A stretch of 38,818 nt of DNA from WRCA01 sp964587855 (lineage in GTDB: Bacteria > Pseudomonadota > Alphaproteobacteria > Rs-D84), in assembly GCA_964587855.1 (NCBI GenBank), contig CAZPLT010000008.1, positions 1 through 38,818 on the forward strand, written 5' to 3'. The notes beneath the pieces are model-generated. The model did not search any database and had not been told where the DNA came from. It was given only the letters and a program-made list of their open reading frames with translations. Numbering within the stretch: position 1 is the stretch's first letter; every line of letters begins with the position of its first letter. This document shows positions 1 to 7,528 of the stretch, piece after piece. A program made the translations under genes and the position numbers.

Positions 1-371
1 TCTATAGAACATTCTTTTTTATATATACTTTTATAACAATCGTTAAAAACCTCAAATAAGCGCTCACGGCATTTTTCCGTATTATCTTGTAAAATATCTA
101 TCCCATAAATACTTGATATGGCCAAAACAGAATATCTATCGTATTCTATCTGGGATTTTGAATATCTATCTTTTACAATATTAAGCTTTCTTTTCAGGAT
201 TTCGGTCAGAAAATTACCCGTTCCACAGGCTGGTTCTAAAAAGCGACTATCTATCCTTTCAGCCTCTTGAGAAACCAGATCAATCATGGCATTAACTTCG
301 CGTTCGGCGGTATAAACCTCTCCGTGATCTGCCACTCGTTTTTTAGAAACTATTTGTTTAATTGCACCCAT
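1..371 (-). CDS. N6-adenine-type DNA methyltransferase, N-terminal part (runs off the left edge)
   Basis: The ORF opens with ATG at 371 on the minus strand and remains open to the window edge, giving the first 123 residues. It contains the SAM-binding motif FLEPACGTGNFL near residues 45-56, the motif I form typical of gamma-class N6-adenine methyltransferases of restriction-modification systems. The preceding segment HGEVYTAEREVNAMID resembles the start of Eco57I/type IIG-like and type I M-subunit methylases. The catalytic NPPY/F motif and any target-recognition or nuclease domain would lie outside the window, so a restriction activity cannot be judged. It sits 105 bases downstream of the KAP NTPase gene on the same strand and probably belongs to the same integrated element. 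A weak promoter-like pair (TTGATT, 17 bases, TACATT) lies upstream of its start. The methyltransferase call is firm; the subtype is inferred. Confidence 0.8.
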   Translation of the reverse strand, partial: MGAIKQIVSKKRVADHGEVYTAEREVNAMIDLVSQEAERIDSRFLEPACGTGNFLTEILKRKLNIVKDRYSKSQIEYDRYSVLAISSIYGIDILQDNTEKCRERLFEVFNDCYKSIYKKECSI

Positions 372-476
372 CTTTATACAAACCCCTATTTGCCTTCTAA
401 TGTACCGAAATTAATAAATATAATCAAGGCGATTTGATTAAATATTATTGCTTTTACAATGTGTTTTTGGTGTTTT

Positions 477-3023
477 TTAAGAGACAAACATTAATTTATA
501 TAAGCGACTATCTTTTGATATAGATCCAAAAGCTTCATCAATTTCCTTATTATTATATTTTAATTTGATCCTATTTACAAAATCCAAAAGATCTTGATCT
601 TGGACTAGGAAAATGCCATCTTTTTGTTCACTGCTTATAATATCTATTAATAAAATATATTGCTCGCTTAGACCAAGAAACCGTTTAAGAGTGTCCCAAT
701 ATTTATTTATAGAGAATCCAGAGTTGTATATTTTAGTAATAATATCTATGAACCTTTCTTCCGACAAATCGCTAACTGCCGTATAACTGCCTGATATATC
801 GATATTATTATTCAAAAATTTATTTGCGCGAATTAAAAATTCCACAACTGCCTCCATATTGCTATCATTTAATTTGTACGCAAATATCCCTTGATTTTGT
901 GGGGCAAATACCTTTCTAATAAGCTCTACAAAGGCATTGTTTGTTTTAATATGTTTATGGCTAACAATAGGTAGTAATATTTTTAATAACTCCGCTACTT
1001 CTTCTGGCTTTCTTATATTGATGAACTCATTTAACTTCCTAAAAAACTGTTCAACAAAGCGATCTGCAACTTGGTTATAAATCATAAGTTCTACAAAATT
1101 TTTTATGTAAATACTGTCTAGGCCATTTCTATGGATTTCTTGATAACATTGTTCCGCCAAAGAATCTGTATAAAACGCACTAATGTTTATTATTTTTGAG
1201 AAGTCAATACGTGGATTAATTTCCCGGTAATATCCTATAAAGACTTCTTCTGCATTTTCTAATATTTTAGACGAATATTGTGTTAATATAATATTTTTAA
1301 ACAATTCTTTAGCCGCTGAGAAACTTTCGTCTCTCTCATCATTAGGTATATGGCTGGACGCTGCTGTCTTAATTAAACTTTTACATGCTTTTGAAAAACT
1401 AGCTATACCGATCGATTGAGCATGGTTTACAAAGATTGCTAGAGAATCATATTTATCATGATTAAAATATGATAGCACACTATCAAATTTATCATCATAA
1501 ATATCTTGAATTAAATTCATCTGGTGTTTAGTAAACAATTTATCTTTATTATTTATTTCGGTAATAAGTTCAAATAAATTAACAGATAATTTTATAGCGC
1601 CTCCATAGAAGCTAGATCTTAACATCCGTATTATTTTATCAACTATTAGTTCTCTATCTTTTTCTAAATACTTTACTAAGGCTGATAAATCCCCTTGTTT
1701 AATCGCCTCTATTGCTTCAGATGGAATACCATCATACTCTTTTCTATTAGAAACGATTTTTTGTAAAGTTTCATCATCAGCACCAGAACTTAATTTTTGA
1801 GTATAATTTAAAAAGCTATTTAATTTTTTTAATTCATCTGGTGTTCCTATAAAAGCGTCTTTTTTTGCATCACTCGCTATTAATAGATTTGGGTCTTTAA
1901 CAATATTTTTATAATATTCTCCCCACTCTTCTCTTATAATTAATGCTTTGCAAATTAAATCTTGATACTTTTCTATTTCAATGGATGTCATTCTACTCCT
2001 TAATACCTCTAACTCTTCCGAAAGATTATTAAAGAAATGAATTATTCGACGTGGGTTTGTTGCATACCTATCTGACACGATTGCTAAAACCTCCCCATTA
2101 AATCCCAAAGAATGCTTTTTGTTTAAATGCTCAGCGAATTTAATTATTTCCCCATCTTCTAATGGTTTAATCCTAATCTCTAAATTAAATATTTTTCTTA
2201 ATTTTTCCGACTGTCTTGCATATTGACCACGTCTAGAACATAGTTCATAATGATCAATAGGTATTACAAATACTAAATTATTGTATTTGCTCATAAAATT
2301 TTTAATATCATACAAGATTTCTTCTGGCGCGTTGTTTCTATCTAAATTATCTATTATTATTATTAATTTAGATAACTTTTTACAATCTTTTTTCAATTTT
2401 ATCCATTCAAACGGCTCTTTAACACATTCTTCATTCCCAGATAAATTGCTATAAATTATCTCTGAAAAACATCTATGAAATTGTTCTGCGGCGAAAGTTA
2501 ATGGAACTGTACGAGTATTAGCTAATATATTTGTTATATTAATAAACAACGTCATAATATACGTTGCAAAACCTAAAATGGAAAATTGTATAATATCTTC
2601 TTTAAACCAAATTGCTGCCATTATTAGAACAATTAATAAACCTATTATTGCTTTCTTGCCATAATCATTAAAAGTTTTTTCTGTCGAAATTTCGTAAAAT
2701 TTTTCATATAAATTTTGACATGGAATTTCTAATTTATCTACCACTCTAGATATAAATCTACGTTTAAAGCTGTCTCCGGAATATTGCCAAGCATCACAAT
2801 ATATAAAACCTATTTCATCATTTTTATCTTCTTTTTCGATTTGTTTTCTAGCTGTCTTTATTATTGATGATTTACCACTGCCCCATTCTCCAAAAAGCCC
2901 TATAGTAAATGTTTTCCCTGTCGGAACATGGCAAATTGCATGCACCAAAGCATCTACATAATGTTTGCCGCCAAGCAAGTCTTCTTTTTCTATAAAATTT
3001 ATTTCTTCATCTATAATTAACAC
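477..3023 (-). CDS. KAP-family P-loop NTPase with two membrane helices
   Basis: This is an 848-residue protein. The Walker A motif GEWGSGKS is at residues 45-52 and a Walker B segment LIIIIDNLDR at about 220-229. Two hydrophobic helices (about 124-141 and 146-165) sit between them. This order, with transmembrane segments inserted between Walker A and B, is the hallmark of KAP P-loop NTPases (Kidins220/ARMS and PifA family). The remaining 600 residues are helical, without a domain I recognise. Some KAP proteins, such as PifA of the F plasmid, exclude phage; a defence role here is inferred from that and from the neighbouring integrase, HEPN-like and methyltransferase genes. The start is GTG at 3023, preceded by a GGAGAG ribosome site. 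It lies 72 bases downstream of the integrase gene. Family assignment is confident; function is not. Confidence 0.8.
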   Translation of the reverse strand: MLIIDEEINFIEKEDLLGGKHYVDALVHAICHVPTGKTFTIGLFGEWGSGKSSIIKTARKQIEKEDKNDEIGFIYCDAWQYSGDSFKRRFISRVVDKLEIPCQNLYEKFYEISTEKTFNDYGKKAIIGLLIVLIMAAIWFKEDIIQFSILGFATYIMTLFINITNILANTRTVPLTFAAEQFHRCFSEIIYSNLSGNEECVKEPFEWIKLKKDCKKLSKLIIIIDNLDRNNAPEEILYDIKNFMSKYNNLVFVIPIDHYELCSRRGQYARQSEKLRKIFNLEIRIKPLEDGEIIKFAEHLNKKHSLGFNGEVLAIVSDRYATNPRRIIHFFNNLSEELEVLRSRMTSIEIEKYQDLICKALIIREEWGEYYKNIVKDPNLLIASDAKKDAFIGTPDELKKLNSFLNYTQKLSSGADDETLQKIVSNRKEYDGIPSEAIEAIKQGDLSALVKYLEKDRELIVDKIIRMLRSSFYGGAIKLSVNLFELITEINNKDKLFTKHQMNLIQDIYDDKFDSVLSYFNHDKYDSLAIFVNHAQSIGIASFSKACKSLIKTAASSHIPNDERDESFSAAKELFKNIILTQYSSKILENAEEVFIGYYREINPRIDFSKIINISAFYTDSLAEQCYQEIHRNGLDSIYIKNFVELMIYNQVADRFVEQFFRKLNEFINIRKPEEVAELLKILLPIVSHKHIKTNNAFVELIRKVFAPQNQGIFAYKLNDSNMEAVVEFLIRANKFLNNNIDISGSYTAVSDLSEERFIDIITKIYNSGFSINKYWDTLKRFLGLSEQYILLIDIISSEQKDGIFLVQDQDLLDFVNRIKLKYNNKEIDEAFGSISKDSRLYKLMFVS

Positions 3024-3095
3024 GTTTACTCTCCGGCAAAGGTTTATATAAATATAATAAAAGATACTAATTTATACCAGCTAAAACATAAATAA

Positions 3096-4271
3096 TTATT
3101 TATAAAACTCCATCATTTTATCTGTAGACTTTTGCATAGCTTCGCGGACTGGGTCGGCAGATAAGCGAGCATAGACCATTGTTGCGCTTTGGGACTTATG
3201 ACCCAGAGATTTGCCTATGATATTCGTGCTTGCGCCTGTAATAGCCTGGTAGCTCCCCTGCGTGCGGCGCAAATCATGCAGACGCAGGTTTTTTATGTTC
3301 GCCCGTTTTAATAAATCTTGCCACGGCCGTTTTGGATCTTCCAGGTGTCCGCTGGCAGACTTATTACTTGGAATAACCCATTCGCTCTCTGAATCCGCCT
3401 TCATACTTTCCAACAACTCTTTTGTCTGGGTTGTCATAGGGATCTGCATAGGCTCGCCATTCTTGGTATCTGGAATGTAAATCAAGCCATTTTTCAAGTC
3501 TACATTATCCCAGCGCATAGAAAGCACACTATTACGCCGCTGACCAGTAAATAGCGATAAAAGCACATAGTTTTTGAAAACCTGGTTGTCTTCGTTTTCC
3601 AAAGCCTCGAAGAACCGCTTTATCTCATCAGATTGCAAGAACCTGTCACGGCTTTGCTCGGGGAATTTTCGCACAAACTCGGCGGGATTTTCACGGCTTT
3701 GTATATGGCCCTGTTTTATGGCAATAGAATACATATGCTTTATCAGTGACAGCATTCTGTTTGCAGTATAAGGGCTGAGCTCTTTCTTGGTCTTTTGATG
3801 TAATTTTTCAATTTCTTCTGGCTTTATGCTTAACATCTTTCTGTTATGGAAATCTGCCAACCTATGTTCAAAGATACTGTTGTCATTCCCGACCGAGCTT
3901 TCGCGTTTATAAATATCCGAATATTCCGGCTTGTAAACCGTTTCGTAAAACTGTCTTAGCGTTATATCTTTTAAGTCTTCTTTACGTTTTGCGCTGGGGT
4001 CTTGGCCAAGTGTCGCCTGCTCTTTTAATGTATGCGCAATCTCGCGAGCCTTGATAAGTTTAATCTGACCGGCCCGCCCTATTTTTATCCGCTTTGGGCT
4101 GCCATTAAATTTCATATAGGCATAATAAGTCTTGGCCCCACCATAGGTTACAATTACACAAAGGCCATCACGACTGCCAACATCATAATACACAGCCTGT
4201 TTATCGGTTGGTATTGGCAAATTTTCCAGCGCACGTTCAGTAAAATTGAATTTATTGTTCATAATTGCCAT
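3096..4271 (-). CDS. Tyrosine recombinase / integrase (P4-type island integrase)
   Basis: This 391-residue protein is a site-specific tyrosine recombinase. The N-terminal part (about 1-100, including GGAKTYYAYMKFNG and KIGRAGQIKLIKAREIA) matches the DUF4102-type arm-binding domain of P4-like integrases. A SAM-like core-binding domain follows (about 105-205). The C-terminal catalytic domain shows the expected residues: Arg in TGQRRNSVLSMRW (about 243), His and Arg in LRLHDLRRTQ (about 332), His in LGHKS (about 356) and the nucleophilic Tyr in MVYARL (about 366). It appears intact. Such integrases insert elements at tRNA 3' ends, which fits the tRNA 3' fragment about 820 bases upstream of its start. 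A second in-frame ATG lies three codons in (4262) and could be the true start. It is 13 bases downstream of the HEPN-like gene, so the two are probably co-transcribed. Confidence 0.93.
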   Translation of the reverse strand: MAIMNNKFNFTERALENLPIPTDKQAVYYDVGSRDGLCVIVTYGGAKTYYAYMKFNGSPKRIKIGRAGQIKLIKAREIAHTLKEQATLGQDPSAKRKEDLKDITLRQFYETVYKPEYSDIYKRESSVGNDNSIFEHRLADFHNRKMLSIKPEEIEKLHQKTKKELSPYTANRMLSLIKHMYSIAIKQGHIQSRENPAEFVRKFPEQSRDRFLQSDEIKRFFEALENEDNQVFKNYVLLSLFTGQRRNSVLSMRWDNVDLKNGLIYIPDTKNGEPMQIPMTTQTKELLESMKADSESEWVIPSNKSASGHLEDPKRPWQDLLKRANIKNLRLHDLRRTQGSYQAITGASTNIIGKSLGHKSQSATMVYARLSADPVREAMQKSTDKMMEFYK

Positions 4272-4284
4272 TTTTATTAATCAT

Positions 4285-4953
4285 TTAAGAAATACGAGAC
4301 CAAAATTTATCTGCAGCATCTAGCCATTCAGATTCTTCCGCCTCATAAGAGTAATTCGACCTATCAATAATTAAATATATTTTAGAAATGAACTTTTGGG
4401 CCGCATCTAGATATTTAGCAAAATCCTCCAAGGTAAAATCTTTTTTAACAACATACGTTGAACTAAAGCTATGAACACGAAAATCCCTATTATTCCTTAA
4501 AACACTTAGATTCTCCTCTGTGAAAAACATCTCCCATTCTTTAATCAACTCTTCTATTAGAGCACGACATTGTTTTTCAGATTTCTCTGCAATCTCTTTT
4601 CTTAAAGATTCCTCTAGATCTCTTTTTATATTATACGCGCGTTCATAATGATACAGGACTAACTCATCCCTATGAGAATCTATAAATTTTACCATACTGT
4701 CTATATTGGATTTCTTGTCACCATTAGACTTTTCAAAAATTTTCCTAAGCTCTACTATCATCCTAAAAAAAAGTGTATAACGAATTATAATAAACACATT
4801 TGCCTCAATGGTTTTATTTATTCTTTCTACAACCATATCTGACTTTTCTATAATCTTATTGCAATAAACTACAGCCTCTCTGTAGGAATCCATTTTTTTG
4901 AATTCCTCTCTTACATCATCCAACTCTTTTTCAAACTCTATTTTTTTATTCAT
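4285..4953 (-). CDS. AbiU2/HEPN-like helical protein, putative abortive-infection RNase
   Basis: This is a 222-residue, mostly helical, charged protein without a signal peptide. Around residues 153-161 it has RNNRDFRVH, which contains R-x4-H (R156, H161), the catalytic signature of HEPN-domain RNases. The upstream segment ELRKIFEKSNGDKKSN followed by a helix resembles the first half of the AbiU2-type HEPN family, whose members occur in abortive-infection and toxin-antitoxin loci. The match is by pattern only and the sequence is divergent. It is the first gene of the element, reading away from the att site, and is followed 13 bases later by the integrase. A strong promoter (5029-5057) and four short direct repeats lie directly upstream. 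If it is a toxin, no obvious small antitoxin gene is adjacent. Alternatively it is an island protein of unknown role. Confidence 0.5.
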   Translation of the reverse strand: MNKKIEFEKELDDVREEFKKMDSYREAVVYCNKIIEKSDMVVERINKTIEANVFIIIRYTLFFRMIVELRKIFEKSNGDKKSNIDSMVKFIDSHRDELVLYHYERAYNIKRDLEESLRKEIAEKSEKQCRALIEELIKEWEMFFTEENLSVLRNNRDFRVHSFSSTYVVKKDFTLEDFAKYLDAAQKFISKIYLIIDRSNYSYEAEESEWLDAADKFWSRIS

Positions 4954-5002
4954 TTTGCTACCTATTTGCTACCGGAAGCAGTTTTTGCTACCGTTTGCTA
5001 CC
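4954..5002. repeat. Four direct copies of TTTGCTACC
   Basis: The nonamer TTTGCTACC occurs exactly at 4954-4962, 4965-4973, 4984-4992 and 4994-5002, all in the same orientation. The start-to-start spacing is 11, 19 and 10 bases, close to one or two helical turns. The array lies between the HEPN-like start codon and its promoter, so it would be in the 5' untranslated region, and it is about 90-180 bases from the tRNA-derived att fragment. Both an operator array and arm-type integrase binding sites fit this placement. Confidence 0.75.
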
Positions 5003-5028
5003 AATTTTTATTAATCTTGATTAAGTTC

Positions 5029-5057
5029 ATTATATGCTGTATAGTGCAGAATATCAA
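5029..5057 (-). promoter_or_regulatory. Sigma70-like promoter of the island operon
   Basis: On the minus strand, TTGATA (5057-5052) is followed after exactly 17 bases by a perfect TATAAT (5034-5029). The predicted start point is near 5022, which leaves a leader of about 70 bases that contains the TTTGCTACC array before the ATG at 4953. The promoter probably drives the HEPN-like gene and the integrase. Confidence 0.75.
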
Positions 5058-5094
5058 GGATTATTTAATTTTATTAAGCGACATTAAACACCTG

Positions 5095-5140
5095 TCCCAT
5101 TAACTGAAGGTCTTTGGTTCAAATCCAAACTCCGCAACCA
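5095..5140 (+). other. tRNA-fMet 3'-half remnant, candidate att site
   Basis: The stretch ends with a perfect T-arm (TTTGG, loop TTCAAAT, CCAAA), an acceptor 3' strand CTCCGCA, discriminator A and CCA. Upstream are CAT and CTGAAGGTC, which resemble the anticodon and 3' anticodon-stem/variable region of alphaproteobacterial initiator tRNA. A72 at the end of the acceptor strand suits the unpaired 1-72 position of initiator tRNAs. No 5' half (acceptor, D-arm) is found upstream, and the anticodon stem is degenerate. This is therefore the displaced 3' end left by integration. The restored tRNA should lie beyond the left edge of the window. Confidence 0.7.
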
Positions 5141-5157
5141 GATTTAACAAAAAAAAC

Positions 5158-5183
5158 CGGTCGCATTGTGCGGCTGTTTTTTT
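5158..5183 (+). terminator. Rho-independent terminator after the tRNA remnant
   Basis: An 8-bp stem (CGGTCGCA paired with TGCGGCTG, with two G-U pairs) with a TTG loop is followed by seven T. It lies 17 bases after the CCA of the tRNA remnant and is probably the original terminator of the initiator tRNA gene, which supports this side being native chromosome. Confidence 0.75.
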
Positions 5184-5205
5184 ATTTATAAAAATAAATT
5201 TCTGA

Positions 5206-5211
5206 TATAAT
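5206..5211 (+). promoter_or_regulatory. -10 element of the SIMPL-domain gene
   Basis: A perfect TATAAT lies 25 bases before the ATG at 5237; the -35 region is poor (AT-rich). Transcription would begin near 5218, downstream of the upstream in-frame ATG at 5210. This, together with the AGAGAGAGG ribosome site (5222-5230), decides the start at 5237. Confidence 0.55.
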
Positions 5212-5236
5212 GTTTATAAAAAGAGAGAGGAATTTT

Positions 5237-5992
5237 ATGAAAGACGAAAATTTGAAAAAATATTTATTACCGGCCGCTGCTGTTTTATCAATAGGATTGG
5301 TCCTTGGCGGTTTCTTTATCGGAAATGGTGTTTATAATGCTGGCAATAAACGCATCGTTTCTGTAAAGGGTTTGTCCGAGCGTGACGCCGTCGCAGATAT
5401 GGCCGTTTGGAATATTAATATATCTAATGTCGGTGGTGATCTTGCTGTATTACAGGCAAAGGTTGATTCTGATATTTTAAAAATAAAAAAGTTTTTGATA
5501 GATTCTGGTTTTTCAGATTCCGATATTCAAAATACTCGGGTTCAAGTTCGTGATAATTTTGCCGGATACGATCCTATTGCATTAAAAGAAAATATGTCTT
5601 CTGAGAAAAACCAAAGTCGCTATGTTATAGAAGCGGGCGTTATGGTTCGATCAAACAATGTAAATATGGTTGATAATACATCCAGAAGAATGGGTGAGCT
5701 GGTCCGCCAAGGTATTACTATTAAAGAAGACTATACTGGTCCTGTCTATGTGTTTAATGGATTAAATGATATAAAAATTTCGATGATTGAACAGGCCACA
5801 AAAAACGCAGGTGAAGCCGCACAACAATTTGCAAAGGATGCTGGTGCAAAACTGGGGCCAATACAAAATGCAACCCAAGGCGTTTTCAGCATAGAACCGC
5901 GCGACCCCGTTGCTGGATTTAATAATGACGAAAAGCAATCTATTTATAAAAAGATTCGTGTAGTTTCTACAATAAGCTTTTACCTGAAATAA
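5237..5992 (+). CDS. SIMPL-domain (DUF541) membrane-anchored protein
   Basis: The protein has about 251 residues from the ATG at 5237. A longer reading from 5210 is unlikely because its ATG overlaps the -10 box, whereas 5237 has a good ribosome site. After a short charged start, residues about 11-33 form a hydrophobic signal/anchor helix (LLPAAAVLSIGLVLGGFFIG), so the bulk should lie in the periplasm. The remainder has the SIMPL/DUF541 pattern: ISVKGLSERDAVADMAVW-like opening strand, VQVRDNF repeat core, and the AGEAAQQFAKDAGAKLG helix followed by a basic strand at the C-terminus. The family is widespread in Gram-negative bacteria and the biochemical function is poorly defined. It is the first native gene right of the island and is monocistronic, ending in a strong terminator that overlaps its stop codon. 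Confidence 0.85.
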   Translation: MKDENLKKYLLPAAAVLSIGLVLGGFFIGNGVYNAGNKRIVSVKGLSERDAVADMAVWNINISNVGGDLAVLQAKVDSDILKIKKFLIDSGFSDSDIQNTRVQVRDNFAGYDPIALKENMSSEKNQSRYVIEAGVMVRSNNVNMVDNTSRRMGELVRQGITIKEDYTGPVYVFNGLNDIKISMIEQATKNAGEAAQQFAKDAGAKLGPIQNATQGVFSIEPRDPVAGFNNDEKQSIYKKIRVVSTISFYLK

Positions 5993-6017
5993 AAAACTGC
6001 CGAAATGGCAGTTTTTT
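5991..6017. terminator. Bidirectional terminator between the SIMPL gene and the exonuclease gene
   Basis: A perfect 11-bp stem AAAAAACTGCC / GGCAGTTTTTT with a GAAAT loop. The A-run and T-run make it usable from both strands, serving the SIMPL gene (plus) and the convergent exonuclease gene (minus, stop at 6040). Confidence 0.9.
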
Positions 6018-6039
6018 ATTTACACAAATTGATTCGTTT

Positions 6040-6876
6040 TTATAATCCTATATCATTAATATATATTCCTATTCTTTGCTGTATTATATTGTTTTGTGTA
6101 TTTGGTAAATCATTCTGCAAAAGTTCAATAATAGGAATATCTGTATTCATCTTTATAAATTTTTGGTTAGAATTTATATGATCTTTATTGTTTTTTAATT
6201 TTTCCATGGTTTTGTTTGAAATCTTATCCAGATTTTCAAATATACTTTTTATGTTTGTATACTCATTTAAAAGCATTGCTGCTGTTTTTTGACCAACTCC
6301 CATAACGCCCGCTATGTTATCTGTTTTGTCCCCAACCAATGATAGATAGTCAACATACTGACACGGCAACACACCGAATTTTGTTTTTATAAAACAATAA
6401 TCACATTTTATTAACTTACCTTGGGTGCTTCGTATAAGGTTTATTTTATCTGATACCAATTGGGTAAAATCAAAATCATTTGATGATATATAAACGCTGC
6501 CATTATCTTTTATCCAACTTTTTGCCAGACTTGCAATAATATCATCTGCTTCAAACTTTTTATGCTCTAACCATTTTATATTCATTAAATCCAAAATTTG
6601 CTTGATATATGGCAGCTGTTTAAATATGTCGGTGTTTATATTACGCCCCGCTTTATAGTCTTGTCTTTGCCTCAGTTTATCTTGGGTTCCCGTTTCAGAA
6701 TCAAATACTATAAAGATTTTATTATTTGGATACGCGTTTGCGATTTGGCGCAAAAAAGCAAAAAAGCCATAGACCGCATTAACCTGAATTCCTGATTTTG
6801 TTTGTGCAACATCAGGAACCCCGTAAAAGGCACGGAATAAATAATTATGCCCATCTATTATTGTCAGGTCTGTCAT
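6040..6876 (-). CDS. Stand-alone 5'-3' exonuclease (PolI N-terminal/FEN-like)
   Basis: The 278-residue protein corresponds to only the 5'-3' exonuclease domain of DNA polymerase I. It starts with the PIN-like core LTIIDGHNYLFRAFYG (about 4-19) and has further acidic metal-binding motifs: IFIVFDSE (about 54-61), FEADDIIA (about 113-120), SSNDFDFTQL and GDKTDNIAGVMGVGQKTA, the last being the helix-hairpin-helix. It would cleave 5' flaps and RNA primers during lagging-strand synthesis and repair. No 3'-5' exonuclease or polymerase domain follows: the downstream gene is convergent and unrelated. Stand-alone versions exist in several bacteria, either with a separate polymerase gene or as a phage-type enzyme. 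It follows the HExxH-protein gene by 17 bases on the same strand and may be co-transcribed with virB3-virB4. Confidence 0.88.
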   Translation of the reverse strand: MTDLTIIDGHNYLFRAFYGVPDVAQTKSGIQVNAVYGFFAFLRQIANAYPNNKIFIVFDSETGTQDKLRQRQDYKAGRNINTDIFKQLPYIKQILDLMNIKWLEHKKFEADDIIASLAKSWIKDNGSVYISSNDFDFTQLVSDKINLIRSTQGKLIKCDYCFIKTKFGVLPCQYVDYLSLVGDKTDNIAGVMGVGQKTAAMLLNEYTNIKSIFENLDKISNKTMEKLKNNKDHINSNQKFIKMNTDIPIIELLQNDLPNTQNNIIQQRIGIYINDIGL

Positions 6877-6893
6877 ATTTATATTATAGCTTT

Positions 6894-7508
6894 TTATTTA
6901 CACAAGTTGATTCGTTTGCCGTCGTCACGCTCATCAACTTTTTTATTCAAAATTTCTTGTTGTGCGTCTAATTTTTGCTTCATCAAAACAATATCTGGGT
7001 GAGATTGCAATTCTTTCTGCATTTTATCCAGCGCGTCATTGACGCCGTCAAGGCTGGCGACAAAAATTGGCATTATGCTGTCTGCGGCCAATTTTATTGA
7101 TTTTTTCATATTATCTGCTTCGCCATCAAACACTTTTAAATAAGCAGACACATGTTCTTTTTCGTGCTCTAATGTCATCTTGTATTCGCAAGAATTTGGT
7201 ATATGTGATCTGTCTATATTTATTTGAAATCCTGTATAACCCAAAGCTGCATTTAGTCCATTTAATACCACACAATAACCCGATCCAGACGGTGTTGCAG
7301 AAACCTGCAAATCATATTCTTCGTCAAAGCTGGCGACGACTGTACCATGCAAAGAATCCATTGGAAATTCTGGCTGGACAACTTTTTGTGTCCATTCGTT
7401 CTTTTTAATTTTAACTGTTGGTGACGCTTTATATTGTAGACAATCATCCGCTATTAGCGAGAAAGAAAAAATGCTAAAAAGCGAAAAAGTTATTACGAAT
7501 CTTTTCAT
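6894..7508 (-). CDS. Secreted protein with HExxH motif, DUF922-like putative metalloprotease
   Basis: This is a 204-residue protein with a clear signal peptide (MKRFVITFSLFSIFSFSLIA, cleavage near residue 20). In the middle is LEHEKEH (HEKEH at about 115-119), a zinc-metallopeptidase HExxH signature. It is preceded by cysteines at about 79 and 107 that could form a disulfide. The arrangement resembles DUF922-type predicted secreted Zn-dependent proteases. The C-terminal 70 residues are helical and coiled-coil-like. It begins 20 bases after the virB4 stop, so it probably belongs to the same transcript. Periplasmic wall remodelling or processing during secretion-channel assembly is a guess from context. 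The metal site is visible; substrate and activity are unknown. Confidence 0.55.
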   Translation of the reverse strand: MKRFVITFSLFSIFSFSLIADDCLQYKASPTVKIKKNEWTQKVVQPEFPMDSLHGTVVASFDEEYDLQVSATPSGSGYCVVLNGLNAALGYTGFQINIDRSHIPNSCEYKMTLEHEKEHVSAYLKVFDGEADNMKKSIKLAADSIMPIFVASLDGVNDALDKMQKELQSHPDIVLMKQKLDAQQEILNKKVDERDDGKRINLCK

Positions 7509-7528
7509 TATTATTTATCAAAAATAAT

